This document shows, piece by piece, positions 36,349 to 45,775 of a DNA stretch of 64,000 nt (position 1 is its first letter; the number at the start of each line of letters is the position of its first letter). The stretch is from Clostridium beijerinckii HUN142. Its GTDB lineage: Bacteria > Bacillota > Clostridia > Clostridiales > Clostridiaceae. A program made the position numbers and the translations under genes. The notes beneath the pieces were generated by a model that ran no database searches, was not told the DNA's origin, and saw nothing but the letters and a program-made list of their open reading frames with translations. The stretch lies in contig NZ_JHXK01000009.1 in the NCBI RefSeq assembly GCF_000621745.1, positions 211,051-275,050 of the forward strand, given 5' to 3'.

Positions 36349-37537
36349 TTAAAACTTCTCCTGCCTTTTTATATCCAATTCCTGCTGGCATTATTATTAT
36401 TCCATTTGCCTTACTCATAGTAATTAACTGATTAGAACTTTGAGATCCAACTTTATATGCATATAACTTTCCGTTCTCAGCTTTTATATTTACATATATG
36501 TATTTACTTCTGCCTTCTTTTTCTTTAAAGTCTTCAGCTAGTATAACTTGGAGAGTATCATCACTCTCCATGTTTTTACCAAGCATTTTTTCACAAGCTG
36601 GCTTTACGAATTCTTCAAAGGTAGTTATTGCAGATAATGGATTGCCTGGTAAGCTAAAAAACATTTTTTTATCAATGACTGCAAAGCTTATTGGCTTTCC
36701 TGGCTTTATAGCTACAGATTGAAATTTTATATCAGCATTTATTTCATTCAATACTTGTTCTACAAAATCAAAATCTCCTACAGAAGCACCACCTGAAGTT
36801 ATAACTATATCTGATTTTTCTAATGCTTCTTTAACTTTACTTTTTAACGTATCTTTTTTATCTTCAACAATTCCTAGGCATAAAGCTTCTAATCCTAAAT
36901 TCTTAATTAATGCTTTTAGTGAATATTCATTGCTATTTCTTATTTGTCCAAACTTAGGAGTTTCATTTATATCTACAAGTTCATCACCTGTTGTAAGTAT
37001 TGATATTACTGGATCTCTATGAACTTTAATTTTGCTATAACCTAAAGAAGCTAAAACTCCAATTTCAGTTGGCCTAATCAGTGTTCCTTTTCTTAAAGCA
37101 ATATCTCCTACTTTAATTTCTTCACCAAGTTTTAGTACATTGCATCCATCTTTAACTTTCTCAGAAATATAAAGAGTATCTTCACGAACTTCTACTTTCT
37201 CAATTTGTATTACTGCATTTGCACCTTTAGGCACTGGTGCTCCTGTCATTATCTTCATTGCTTGCCCGTTTTTTAATTCTTTATCACTAAACTCCCCAGC
37301 TTTTATAAGATCAACTATCTCAAGCTTTATTGAAACTCCATCTTCATATAAATCAGTATCCTCACTTTTTATGGCATATCCATCCATTGCTGATTTATCA
37401 AATGGTGGAAGATTATCTCTAGAATATATATCTTCTGCTAGTACCTTATTTAAACAAGATAAAATATCCTTCTCTTCACATTCTAAGGCCTTAGATTCTT
37501 CCAAAATTATTCTTAAAGCTTCTTCTACACTAATCAT
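36326..37537 (-). CDS. moeA: Molybdopterin molybdenumtransferase
   Basis: 403 aa. MoeA signatures: LPPFDKSAMDGYAI (~38-51), MTGAPVPKGANAVI, the MoCF-like part TTGDELV...QIRNSN and SGGASVGDFDFV, LPGNPLSAITTFEEFV, and the domain IV C-terminus (~330-403). It inserts molybdate into adenylylated molybdopterin made by the Mog-type enzyme at 40715. GGAGGAAACAGC lies before its ATG. First gene of moeA-mobB-fdhD, downstream of fdhF. Confidence 0.95.
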   Translation of the reverse strand: MISVEEALRIILEESKALECEEKDILSCLNKVLAEDIYSRDNLPPFDKSAMDGYAIKSEDTDLYEDGVSIKLEIVDLIKAGEFSDKELKNGQAMKIMTGAPVPKGANAVIQIEKVEVREDTLYISEKVKDGCNVLKLGEEIKVGDIALRKGTLIRPTEIGVLASLGYSKIKVHRDPVISILTTGDELVDINETPKFGQIRNSNEYSLKALIKNLGLEALCLGIVEDKKDTLKSKVKEALEKSDIVITSGGASVGDFDFVEQVLNEINADIKFQSVAIKPGKPISFAVIDKKMFFSLPGNPLSAITTFEEFVKPACEKMLGKNMESDDTLQVILAEDFKEKEGRSKYIYVNIKAENGKLYAYKVGSQSSNQLITMSKANGIIIMPAGIGYKKAGEVLSGKFIFK

Positions 37538-37671
37538 TGCTGTTTCCTCCCTATAATGTTCACCTGATGGGCCCTATTTGGTAAACATATCTCATCATAT
37601 GAAGTAAAATATACAAGCATACTTATCTATTTTTTGCTTGTGCTTTATCATTTTCTTTTAAATTCCTAATA

Positions 37672-39813
37672 CTATTTTTCAGATGTTATTCTCATTTTCT
37701 TTCTTATGTTTTCATATTCAGTTATTATATATTCCTCAGCTGATTTTTGATCTTCGATTCTTTCAACCTTAATTGCACAATATTTAAATTCAGGAGTTTT
37801 TGAAATAGGATCAAGACTATCATTAGTTAATTCATTACATGCACCAATCCACCATTGATATGTCATAAAAGTAGAACCCTTTTTAACTCTTTCAGTAATA
37901 AGTGCTCTTGATAGTACACTTCCTCTTCTAGACGTTATTCTTACAAGTTCTTGATCTTTTATATTTAACTCTTCCGCATCTTCAATACTCATTTGTATAA
38001 ATCCTGGTTCATCTGCAAGCTTTTGAAGAGCACGGCAATTTCCTGTCATTGTTCTTACTGAATAATGTCCAACTTCTCTTACAGTTGATAAACTTAAAGG
38101 ATATTCTTCATCTGTTAATTCAACTGGTGGTCTCCATTCGCAAGCAAATAATCTTCCTTTACCGCTAGGAGTCGTGAATTTATTTCCTTCATATAAATAA
38201 GAAGTTCCTTTGTGATCTTCTGTAGGACAAGGCCATCTAACAATTCCTTGTTCTTCAATCTTTTTATAGCTTGCTCCTGCAAACTTAGGACATAGGCTTC
38301 TCATTTCATCCCATATTTCTTCTGTATTTTTATAATTCATTGGGTAACCCATAGCTGTTGCTACTGCACTTATTATTTCCCAATCAGTTTTTACATCCCC
38401 TAAAGGTTCTACTGCTTTTCTTATTCTTTGGAATCCTCTATCTGCTGAACTGTAAACTCCATCATGTTCCCCCCAAGAAGTTGAAGGTAAAATAACATCT
38501 GCATGGAGAGCTGTCTTATTCATAAATATATCTTGTACCACTATAAATTCAATTTTATCTAAAGCTTCTCTAAGTTCTGCTGCATTTGGATCACTTTGAA
38601 CTGGATCTTCTCCAAATATATAGTAGGCTTTTATTTTATCTTCCTTAAGGACTAACTCAGGCACTTGAGTTAAGAAATATCCATTTTTATCTGAAAGTTC
38701 AACACCCCAAGCCTTTTCAAACTTTTCTTGTACTTTCTTATCTGTTACAAGTTGATATCCTGGATAATTATTAGGGATTGTCCCCATATCACAAGTTCCT
38801 TGTACATTATTTTGTCCACGAACTGGTCCAATTCCTACGTTAGGTCTTGCAAAGTTTCCTGTTAAAAGAGCAATAGATGCAAGGCCCCTTACTACATCAA
38901 CAGCTTGTGAGAATTGACAAACTCCCATACCGTATAATATTGTGGCATTTTTAGCCTTTGCATAAGTTCTCATTGCTTTTCTTATATAGTCAGCTTTTAC
39001 ACCTGTTATTTTTTCAGCATATTCTGGAGTATATTTTTCTACTTCTGCTTTATACTTTTCAAAGTCCTCAGTATATTTTTCTACATAATCATGATCATAT
39101 AAATTTTCATTTATTAACACATTTCCAAAGGCATTAACTAAAGCCATATTAGTTCCACCCTTTAGTTGAAGCCATAAATCAGATAATCTTACAACATCTG
39201 TTTTTCTAGGATCTGTTACAATTATTTTTGCGCCCTTTTCTTTGGCTTTAACTATTCTTCTTGCCACTATAGGATGAGTTTCTGCTGGATTATATCCAAA
39301 TATAAATAAAACGTCTGAATTTTCAATTTCTGGAATCGAATTTGACATTGCACCATCACCTAGTGAATAAGTAAGTCCTGCAACAGATGGCCCATGGCAT
39401 ACTCTAGCACAATGATCTATATTGTTAGTTCCAATAACTGCTCTCATAAATTTTTGCATTACATAGTTTGGTTCATTTCCTGGACCTCTAGCTGATCCTG
39501 TCCCCATAATTGCATCAGGCCCATATTTTGCTTTTATCTTCATAAGGTTTTCTGCTGTAAATTTAATAGCTTCATCCCATGAAACTTCCTCTAATTCTCC
39601 ATTTTTTCTTATCATAGGTTTTTTAATTCTAGAAGTTAATAATTGAGGATCATTTAAGAAATCCCAGCCATAATATCCTTTTAAACATAATTTTCCTTCA
39701 TTATTATCACCATTTGCAGGTTCCGCTCTTACAATCTTTCCATCCTTGACTACTAGATATAAATTACACCCACTTCCACAATAAGGACACACCGTTAACA
39801 CTTTCTTTTCCAT
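37672..39813 (-). CDS. fdhF: Formate dehydrogenase catalytic subunit, cysteine type
   Basis: 713 aa, the size of E. coli FDH-H. [4Fe-4S] ligands C9, C12, C16 and C43 (VCPYCGSGC, KLCLKG); the active-site motif IDHCARVCHGPSVAG has Cys139 where E. coli has selenocysteine 140, so no SECIS readthrough is needed. Molybdopterin contacts such as GYNPAETHPI and VQDIFMNKTALHADVILP follow; the C-terminal domain contains TGNCRALQKLADEPGF. No Tat signal, so cytoplasmic. With the HydN-like proteins and the [FeFe]-hydrogenase it may interconvert formate with CO2 plus H2. AGGAG before the ATG. Confidence 0.93.
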   Translation of the reverse strand: MEKKVLTVCPYCGSGCNLYLVVKDGKIVRAEPANGDNNEGKLCLKGYYGWDFLNDPQLLTSRIKKPMIRKNGELEEVSWDEAIKFTAENLMKIKAKYGPDAIMGTGSARGPGNEPNYVMQKFMRAVIGTNNIDHCARVCHGPSVAGLTYSLGDGAMSNSIPEIENSDVLFIFGYNPAETHPIVARRIVKAKEKGAKIIVTDPRKTDVVRLSDLWLQLKGGTNMALVNAFGNVLINENLYDHDYVEKYTEDFEKYKAEVEKYTPEYAEKITGVKADYIRKAMRTYAKAKNATILYGMGVCQFSQAVDVVRGLASIALLTGNFARPNVGIGPVRGQNNVQGTCDMGTIPNNYPGYQLVTDKKVQEKFEKAWGVELSDKNGYFLTQVPELVLKEDKIKAYYIFGEDPVQSDPNAAELREALDKIEFIVVQDIFMNKTALHADVILPSTSWGEHDGVYSSADRGFQRIRKAVEPLGDVKTDWEIISAVATAMGYPMNYKNTEEIWDEMRSLCPKFAGASYKKIEEQGIVRWPCPTEDHKGTSYLYEGNKFTTPSGKGRLFACEWRPPVELTDEEYPLSLSTVREVGHYSVRTMTGNCRALQKLADEPGFIQMSIEDAEELNIKDQELVRITSRRGSVLSRALITERVKKGSTFMTYQWWIGACNELTNDSLDPISKTPEFKYCAIKVERIEDQKSAEEYIITEYENIRKKMRITSEK

Positions 39814-39833
39814 ATTCTAATACACTCCTTTTT

Positions 39834-39869
39834 AGGCATAATCAAAAAATAACAAATCATCATATGCCT
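39834..39869. repeat. Short palindrome related to the 165-bp element at 45776
   Basis: AGGCATAATCAAAAAATAAC-AAATCATCATATGCCT: 7-bp arms AGGCATA/TATGCCT. Its left part resembles both ends of the element at 45776-45940 (AGGCACA..AAAAATAACA). It sits just upstream of the fdhF ribosome site. Confidence 0.5.
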
Positions 39870-39902
39870 TAATTATTCAACCACTAAATCAAATATTATC
39901 TA

Positions 39903-39962
39903 AAAAAACAAAAAACCAGTACAAGGGCTGTTTATTTCAACGGTCCTTAGTACTGGTTTATT
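39903..39962 (-). terminator. Long hairpin terminator of the DUF2294 gene
   Basis: Outer stem AAACCAGTAC / GTACTGGTTT continues inward through AAGG/CCTT and a G-U rich inner stem around TATTTC. The minus strand continues GGTTTTTTGTTTTTTT, a strong U run. It separates DUF2294 from fdhF. Confidence 0.8.
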
Positions 39963-40086
39963 TAAAAGCTAAAACATAAAATCAACACTATCAAAAAAAT
40001 AACAAGTAAGTATGCTAATATCTTTTCTTTATAGTGCCTAATATTTTTCTTTTCAATCCAACCTTAATTTATTTATTTTTCTAAGC

Positions 40087-40437
40087 TTAATCTATCAAAT
40101 TTATTGTTATAACTACTGTTCTATTACCATTTTCTATATTACAAATTTTCCAGCTATAAGTAAAGTCTTTTTTTAATATATCTTTCACTTCCTGGAGGAA
40201 ATTTTTTTCAAGATGAGGCTTCATTATCTTCCAATAATCTGCTACCATATTGACAGCACCTTCATTAACCAAAATTTCACTAAGATTTGAAAGTATCCCT
40301 TTTATGTCTATAATTATTGTATCAGGAGAATCAACCTTCACTTTGACATACTCTGGTCCTCTACCTCTGTAGTATTTTACAATTTTAACTGTAACTTTTT
40401 TAATTTGTTCTTGCAATTCAAGATTTATAGCACTCAT
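40087..40437 (-). CDS. DUF2294-family protein
   Basis: 116 aa, full length for DUF2294. Conserved parts: KIVKYYRGRGPEYVKVKV (~19-36), DTIIIDIKGILSN, LEKNFLQEVKDILKKDFTY (~74-92) and RTVVITINLI. Cytoplasmic, no TM. The biochemical role is unknown. Proteins of this family are often found near formate dehydrogenase genes, as here, but it has its own terminator and is not in the fdhF transcript. ATG with AGGAGATTTAAATAGAAA upstream. Confidence 0.75.
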   Translation of the reverse strand: MSAINLELQEQIKKVTVKIVKYYRGRGPEYVKVKVDSPDTIIIDIKGILSNLSEILVNEGAVNMVADYWKIMKPHLEKNFLQEVKDILKKDFTYSWKICNIENGNRTVVITINLID

Positions 40438-40714
40438 TTTCTATTTAAATCTCCTATTTTATTAACAAAATCCAGTTCTATAAATTTTACCTTGTTACAA
40501 TATTTTAGTCAATTGAGAATATTGATGGAATTTTTCATTTAAAGCTTAATTTCGACATATTTCTAATTAATTATCACTTATCTTAAGTCTTTCATTTTTT
40601 CTTCAATAAGCTTATAATTGATATTATTAATTTAATCTATAACTAAACTATAGTATAATTATTTAAATTCAAATGTTTATTAATATAAATTTTCCCTCAG
40701 GAGGTAAATATAAA

Positions 40715-41203
40715 ATGATAAGTACAGCTATACTAACTATAAGTGATAAAGGCTACAACAATCAACGAGACGATTTAACTGGTCCAGCTATAAGAGATAT
40801 TCTACCAAGTGATAAGTTTTCTGTAGACTATTATAAAATAATCCCTGATGAAGTTGAAATGATAAAAGAAGAATTAATATATCTTTGTGATTCCTTAGGT
40901 ATTAATATGATCTTAACAAATGGTGGAACAGGTTTTTCAAAGAGAGATGTCACTCCAGAAGCCACAACAAGTGTTATAGAAAAACTAGTTCCTGGCATCC
41001 CTGAAGCAATGAGGAGTGCTTCCCTAAAAATAACTCCTAAAGCTATGCTTTCAAGAGCTGTTAGCGGAATTAGAAAAAGTACCTTAATAGTAAATTTACC
41101 TGGAAGTCCCAAAGGTGCTGTAGAAAATCTAGAGGTTATACTACCTGCTCTTCCTCATGGAATTGATATTCTAACAGGTGAAGCTTCTGAATGCAGTCGA
41201 TAA
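40715..41203 (+). CDS. mog: Molybdopterin adenylyltransferase (Mog/MoaB family)
   Basis: 162 aa from the ATG at 40715 (AGGAGG 10 bases before; the upstream ATG at 40673 lacks a site). Motifs: TAILTISDKGYNNQRDD (~4-20), NGGTGFSKRDVTPEATT (~70-86) and NLPGSPKGAVENL (~125-137). It adenylylates molybdopterin before MoeA inserts molybdenum. Divergent from the rest of the cofactor cluster. The family does not separate MogA from MoaB clearly, so the symbol is approximate. Confidence 0.88.
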   Translation: MISTAILTISDKGYNNQRDDLTGPAIRDILPSDKFSVDYYKIIPDEVEMIKEELIYLCDSLGINMILTNGGTGFSKRDVTPEATTSVIEKLVPGIPEAMRSASLKITPKAMLSRAVSGIRKSTLIVNLPGSPKGAVENLEVILPALPHGIDILTGEASECSR

Positions 41204-41209
41204 TATTGA

Positions 41210-41548
41210 ATTTAGATTTATACGATAATCCACCGAAAGTAGAAACATTGTTATTCCGCAGGACTATGAAAATTTCGCTGAAAGTACTAAATTGCAGGTT
41301 ATACCACTAATGCTTGCTCCCAATTTCATTGTGACAAGCATTAGTTGAACAAGTGATAGCGGAAACTCGACTCACATTCGTTCCCTGAGTAAGCGATTCT
41401 TACCAAATCAAAGATTTGGATTCTCTGCTTAAGACCTTTTAACTTGTTATTTTCAAATGCCTGCTGCATAATAATGTTTATACTTTCTAGTTTGGATACA
41501 TTTCTTAGTATAAATGTAGCTTATAATTGGTTTATCTGCATTGCAGAA
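41210..41548 (+). repeat. Near-full copy of the dispersed structured repeat
   Basis: ATAATCCACCGAAAGTAGAA, TATTCCGCAGGACTATGAAA, ATTTCGCTGAAAGTACTAAA, GCAGGTTATACC, stem ACTAATGCTTG (41306-41316) / CAAGCATTAGT (41335-41345), and the right end GCTTATAATTGGTTTATCTG. Same order as the reverse copy at 27028-27340, but with a different stem sequence. Fills the gap between mog and the NERD gene together with the hairpin at 41585. Confidence 0.65.
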
Positions 41549-41577
41549 CAATGCAATAAAAAACTATGCTATAAAAT

Positions 41578-41612
41578 AAAAGACCCACGAAAATCTTAGA
41601 TTTTCGTGGATT
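41578..41612 (-). terminator. Terminator hairpin of the NERD gene (repeat family)
   Basis: Stem CCACGAAAATCT (41585-41596) / AGATTTTCGTGG (41598-41609); the minus strand continues GTCTTTTATTTTATAG. Same CCACGAAAATC core as hairpins at 44716 and 53402. Confidence 0.7.
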
Positions 41613-41623
41613 TCATATTAAAA

Positions 41624-42517
41624 TTAAAGATAATTCTTTTTTAATTTTAAACTATCAAGTTTATTATGTATTAAACTCACTTCTTCATCAGTTAGATTAT
41701 ATGTGGATTTATAGTTAGAAATAAATCTTGCAATGTTATCTACCTTTACAACAGGTACTTCGCAATTTTCAAAACCTTCAACAACAGTTTTATAATTAGA
41801 AAGTACTATTATTCCCAACGCAGTATATCCTTTTTCTTTAAAATTCTCTTTTAATATATCATTTAATACTCTATCATGTCTGTCCAATTGAGCTACAGGA
41901 CTTATAAGTGGTTTTTCTTCACCACTGTAATTTATTCTTCTCCAGCGCCCTCCAGTTTCAATGATTACCTTACAGCCATACTTTCCACCTTCGTTTTTAT
42001 TCTCTATATGAAATATTCCAGTAGGACCTATTACTATAGCATCAAATTCTTGACTTTCAATTCTATGATCTAGATTCACATTACGTATAACTTTATATTC
42101 ACTTGGAAGCCATTTTAAATTGTATTTAAGATTATTTTCACCTTCTTCTCCACTAGCACGCTTTCTTTCTTCTTCCTCTTTTTCTAATTCTTCTTTAGAT
42201 TTATTGATTTTTACATTTTCTAAGTGAAATCCTTTTTTATAAGCTTCTTTATACAACTTTTCCTTTAGTTCAGTGAAAATGTATTCAGAATTATTAATGT
42301 AAAAAAAGGTGTTTCTAAACTGATTCCAATTATTAATTGAATTTAATTTTGATAAGCATTTAATATAATTTTCAACATTTTGATTATTCAGCTTATTATA
42401 TATTCGTTTCTGTGCATTTATGTATTTAACTCCTTTAATAGTATATCTTACTGCAAGTGATAAGCCTACTACCCATGCAACTCCAATCGCTATTGGAATG
42501 ATAACGAAATATCCCAC
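41624..42517 (-). CDS. NERD-domain protein, membrane anchored
   Basis: 297 aa from a GTG at 42517. Longer starts (to 42619) lie upstream of the promoter at 42561-42588, and GAGGAG sits 8 bases before this GTG. N-terminal TM ~3-25 (VIIPIAIGVAWVVGLSLAV), helical region ~35-140, then a NERD (nuclease-related) domain ~155-275 with QEFDAIVIGPTGIFHIENKN, the Asp and Glu-x-Lys pattern of PD-(D/E)xK nucleases, and LDRHDRVLNDIL. Proposed to process DNA or RNA near the membrane; no partner gene. A decayed relative lies at 61620-62090. Confidence 0.8.
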   Translation of the reverse strand: MGYFVIIPIAIGVAWVVGLSLAVRYTIKGVKYINAQKRIYNKLNNQNVENYIKCLSKLNSINNWNQFRNTFFYINNSEYIFTELKEKLYKEAYKKGFHLENVKINKSKEELEKEEEERKRASGEEGENNLKYNLKWLPSEYKVIRNVNLDHRIESQEFDAIVIGPTGIFHIENKNEGGKYGCKVIIETGGRWRRINYSGEEKPLISPVAQLDRHDRVLNDILKENFKEKGYTALGIIVLSNYKTVVEGFENCEVPVVKVDNIARFISNYKSTYNLTDEEVSLIHNKLDSLKLKKNYL

Positions 42518-42560
42518 ACTCCATACTCCTCTCTTAAACAATTTTATCTTTTGTATTAAA

Positions 42561-42588
42561 ATTATACCAAATTGTAATTTTTTTTCAA
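42561..42588 (-). promoter_or_regulatory. Sigma-A type promoter of the NERD gene
   Basis: Minus strand -35 TTGAAA at 42588-42583, 16-bp spacer, -10 TATAAT at 42566-42561. The start point would fall near 42553, which excludes translation from the ATG at 42619. Confidence 0.6.
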
Positions 42589-42674
42589 TGTTTTGCGATT
42601 TCTTTGAAGTTGTTGGCATCTTCTTTTATTTTTGAGCCTTATCTATTTTAATTTCCGTGAGTGTTATAATATTT

Positions 42675-44366
42675 TTAAATTTTAAACTTAAATACCTCTT
42701 GTTTTAATTTTTCCGAACTTGTTTTAGCTTTCAATGTCTCCTCCAATACATCATTAGATTGAGTAGTTATATTTGAGACTCTATTTGCTATATCTGAAGC
42801 TCCCCTTGCACCTTCAATAGATGCATCTGCTACATTTTCTATAGTTTCTAGTATATTTTCTACAGATAATAAAAGTTCTTTTGAAGTTATGCCTAACTCT
42901 GAAAAAAAGTCTTTATAATATAACGCATCATCATTATATTGATGACTTGCGTTAACTAAAATCTCGTAATCTTTCAATATTCTATTTTCTATAAAACTAA
43001 GCATGTTATTAGAATTATTAGTCAAATCTTCAACAGACGATAATATAATTGATGTTGTATTTTGCATCTTATTTATTGTTTCATTAGATTGTTCTGCCAG
43101 CCTTCTTATTTCTTCCGCTACTACGCTAAATCCTTTGCCAGCTTCTCCAGCTCTTGCTGCCTCTATTGCTGCATTAAGCGCAAGTAAGTTAATTTGTGAA
43201 GTTATTTGAAGTATAGATTCCGAGAAGGTATTTATTTGCTCTACAGCTTTAGCTTTTTCAACTGATTGCTTCAATTTAATACCTGTTTCTTTAAACACTT
43301 TTTCAGTTTCCTCTTGATTATTTTTTGAAGTTCTCATAATATTTTTAGCTTTTTCACTTACTTGATTTGATTTATTTTCAATATATTGTGACTTTTCTGC
43401 TATAGAATTAACTATCATTCCCATTTCCTTTGAAGTTCTTGACATCTCTTCTGCAGATACTGCACTCTCTTCTATGCTCGCTGAAATTTCTTCCGTAATT
43501 GCTGAAACTTCTTCTACATCATTATTTAGATATTTCACTTTATCATTTACTGTATCATTAACACTATTTATATCTTTAGCTACAATTGCTACATCGTTTA
43601 TCAGAGCTTTTAAAGAATTCTGAACCTCATTGATTGATATAGCTATATCCTCAATCTCATCCTTTGTTCTTATATTTATACTGCTAGTTAAATCACCATC
43701 ACTCATTTTACCTAAAACATTTTGTATTTTTACAATATTATTACTTATTTTCTTAGAGTATAAATAAATCATAACAAAAGCTAAAATACTCACAATAACT
43801 ATTGTTAGAATTGTTGCTTTTAACAACGCACTTCTCATGCCTTCAAACATACTTGAGTCTACATCTACACCAGCAATAGCTATAATCTTTCCTTCTGAAT
43901 TTTTAATTGGTGCATAAGCAGAAATAAAAGTACCATACTCATCTGTAAACGATTCATTTGTTGCTACAACTTTATCATCAAAGGCTTCTTTCATCCCGCT
44001 ATCCATAGTATAATCTTCTAAAAATTCAGATGCATCTACTGAAACATCAACTAAAAACTTAGCCTGTGTCCCTTGAACTCTTTCAATTGTATAAAAATTC
44101 CTTGCAACACTTTTTGATTTAGCCAAACTCATTGAATTTAATATATCTTGATATTCTACACTGTCATCTGATTGTTCTTTTATAATCTTTTCAAGCTTGT
44201 CTCCATCAATAGAAACAGTTAAATCTGAAATACATTGAGTAACTGTTTCCCTAAGCTCCTTTTTAAATTTTTCAAACATAATCAGATTCACTGAAACCAA
44301 TATTATAGCTATAGATGCTAAAATGACCAACATCATTCTTAATATTTTTCTCCCAAATTTACTCAT
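42675..44366 (-). CDS. Methyl-accepting chemotaxis protein (Cache-like sensor)
   Basis: 563 aa. TM1 ~9-30; extracellular region ~31-180 with a PAS/Cache-like end ([20 protein letters not shown]), so a different sensor class from the 4HB receptors at 24666 and 27496; TM2 ~186-207; HAMP ~208-260 ([20 protein letters not shown]); signalling domain with tip [20 protein letters not shown] and [19 protein letters not shown]. No pentapeptide tail. Cache domains bind small metabolites such as organic acids or amino acids. A perfect 15-bp hairpin lies in its leader (44419-44461). Confidence 0.92.
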   Translation of the reverse strand: MSKFGRKILRMMLVILASIAIILVSVNLIMFEKFKKELRETVTQCISDLTVSIDGDKLEKIIKEQSDDSVEYQDILNSMSLAKSKSVARNFYTIERVQGTQAKFLVDVSVDASEFLEDYTMDSGMKEAFDDKVVATNESFTDEYGTFISAYAPIKNSEGKIIAIAGVDVDSSMFEGMRSALLKATILTIVIVSILAFVMIYLYSKKISNNIVKIQNVLGKMSDGDLTSSINIRTKDEIEDIAISINEVQNSLKALINDVAIVAKDINSVNDTVNDKVKYLNNDVEEVSAITEEISASIEESAVSAEEMSRTSKEMGMIVNSIAEKSQYIENKSNQVSEKAKNIMRTSKNNQEETEKVFKETGIKLKQSVEKAKAVEQINTFSESILQITSQINLLALNAAIEAARAGEAGKGFSVVAEEIRRLAEQSNETINKMQNTTSIILSSVEDLTNNSNNMLSFIENRILKDYEILVNASHQYNDDALYYKDFFSELGITSKELLLSVENILETIENVADASIEGARGASDIANRVSNITTQSNDVLEETLKAKTSSEKLKQEVFKFKI

Positions 44367-44418
44367 ACTCCACCCCTAAAAATATTGTTCTTTATATAAT
44401 TTTTATAAATAATAAAGG

Positions 44419-44461
44419 CCAATTTAAACTAATTGAAAAAGAACCTATTAGTTTAAATTGG
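44419..44461 (-). promoter_or_regulatory. Perfect 15-bp hairpin in the leader of an MCP gene
   Basis: CCAATTTAAACTAAT (44419-44433) and ATTAGTTTAAATTGG (44447-44461) flank the 13-base loop TGAAAAAGAACCT, 53 bases before the MCP start. No U run follows, so it is more likely a leader structure or protein site than a terminator. Confidence 0.5.
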
Positions 44462-44713
44462 TCGACTACACAGATAGCTCGAAATTCTTAAAATATCCAC
44501 GTAAAAAGAATTTTTCATAGCTCTCAATTACTATATTCCATTAATAATTGTCATTTTTTAAATATATATGTCATATTATCATATAGATATTAAAAAATCA
44601 ATAATCTAAATATATTTTTGTTAATTACCTAAATATTTAGATTTCCTAAAAAATAGTGTAAACATAATATAAAGCTCATAATTTTTAACTATAGATCTTC
44701 AAAATACAAAAAT

Positions 44714-44797
44714 ACCCCCACGAAAATCCAAAATTTAGATTTTCGTGGGGTTTATGGTGGAGGTGAAACGTGACCTTTTAAATCCACTTGGAAACGA
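44714..44797 (-). repeat. Hairpin-plus-tail repeat, probable terminator of the PTS operon
   Basis: Stem CCCCACGAAAATC (44716-44728) / GATTTTCGTGGGG (44738-44750), then TTTATGGTGGAGGTGAAACG-TGACCTTTTAAATCCACTTG. Nearly the same stem as at 53402. Lies 115 bp after the HAD phosphatase gene; the minus strand continues GTATTTTTGTATTTTG. The remaining parts of 44367-44911 are AT-rich without other signals. Confidence 0.7.
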
Positions 44798-44911
44798 ATA
44801 TCATTGAAAAATAGTCACAATCTTTAAATTAAGTGTATTTTACCATTATATTTTTTCCTATTCAAAGGCTTTCCTTCGCTTCCTTTATGGTTTGCCCAAA
44901 AAGTGCAGCCA

Positions 44912-45727
44912 TTAAATAAAGATCTTCTGAAACTGCTTAAGTTCTTCACCAATATACTTTATTGATGAGAATACATAATCTGCAGTTATGTCAGACTTTT
45001 CATACATCTCTTCTGATGTCTCACCACTTAATACAAGAATACTAGTTATCCCTGCATTTACGCCAGTTTTGATGTCAGTGTAAAGTCTGTCTCCTACAAT
45101 TGCCACATCTTCTTTTTTTAGTCCATACTTTTCAATGATGGCCTCCACTATATATCCATATGGCTTACCTATAACTACAGGAGAAACACCTGTGGATGCC
45201 TCAAACATTCTTATCATAGAGCCAGTATCCGGCATATATTTACTGTCTTCAATTGGACAATTGAAATCTGGATGAGTAGCTACAAATGGTATTCCCTCTC
45301 TAAGATAATCACAAGCTGTCCATATTTTTTCATAGGTTAGTGTAGTATCAAAACCAAGAACTACGTAATCCGGCTTTTCATTTTTGTCATTAACTAATAT
45401 AAATCCTGCATTTTCAAATTCTTTCATAAGTGGTTCTGTACCCATTAGATATATTTTATTACCTTGGCAGTTTTTCTTCATATACCATATGGTAGCTTCA
45501 CCAGATGTATAAACTTGTTCTTCATCAACCTTGCAGCCAAGCGCTGAAAGCTTTTGCTTGTAGGTTGATTTATTTTTCGAAGAGTTATTTGTTAAGAATA
45601 TGAACTTCTTTTGCTGGCTTTTCAAAATATCTAAAAAGCCTAATGCGCCATCAATAAGTGTATTTCCAAGATAAAAAGTTCCATCCATATCTAATAGAAA
45701 ACATTTAATATCATTTAACTCATTCAT
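44912..45727 (-). CDS. HAD-IIA family phosphatase (NagD-like)
   Basis: 271 aa, usual length. HAD motif I in CFLLDMDGTFYLGN (~10-23, nucleophile and acid/base aspartates), motif II FLTNNSSKNK (~44-53), C2-type cap ~75-180, motif III K in VIGKPYGYIVEAII and motif IV VGDRLYTDIKTG. NagD/AraL/PGP relatives remove phosphate from sugar or polyol phosphates such as glycerol phosphates. It is the last gene of the galactitol-type PTS operon, after a glycerol-1-phosphate dehydrogenase-like gene. It may finish that pathway or discard a toxic phospho-intermediate. Substrate inferred only. Confidence 0.85.
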   Translation of the reverse strand: MNELNDIKCFLLDMDGTFYLGNTLIDGALGFLDILKSQQKKFIFLTNNSSKNKSTYKQKLSALGCKVDEEQVYTSGEATIWYMKKNCQGNKIYLMGTEPLMKEFENAGFILVNDKNEKPDYVVLGFDTTLTYEKIWTACDYLREGIPFVATHPDFNCPIEDSKYMPDTGSMIRMFEASTGVSPVVIGKPYGYIVEAIIEKYGLKKEDVAIVGDRLYTDIKTGVNAGITSILVLSGETSEEMYEKSDITADYVFSSIKYIGEELKQFQKIFI

Positions 45728-45775
45728 TTTTTACCTCCAAATTAAAACATATAATTGTCTTATATGTTGTTGGAC

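Noticed and set aside
37672..39813. Selenocysteine in the formate dehydrogenase
   Set aside because: The active-site codon encodes Cys139 and there is no in-frame UGA, so no Sec insertion is needed.
39814..40086. Molybdenum-cofactor riboswitch before fdhF
   Set aside because: No multi-stem aptamer was found; the hairpin there is a plain terminator with a U run for the upstream gene.
44751..44797. tRNA- or tmRNA-like 3' end (TGGTGGAGGTGAA...) after the hairpin
   Set aside because: Only ~10 bases fit the acceptor side; no cloverleaf, anticodon or D arm can be drawn. Kept as a repeat tail only.
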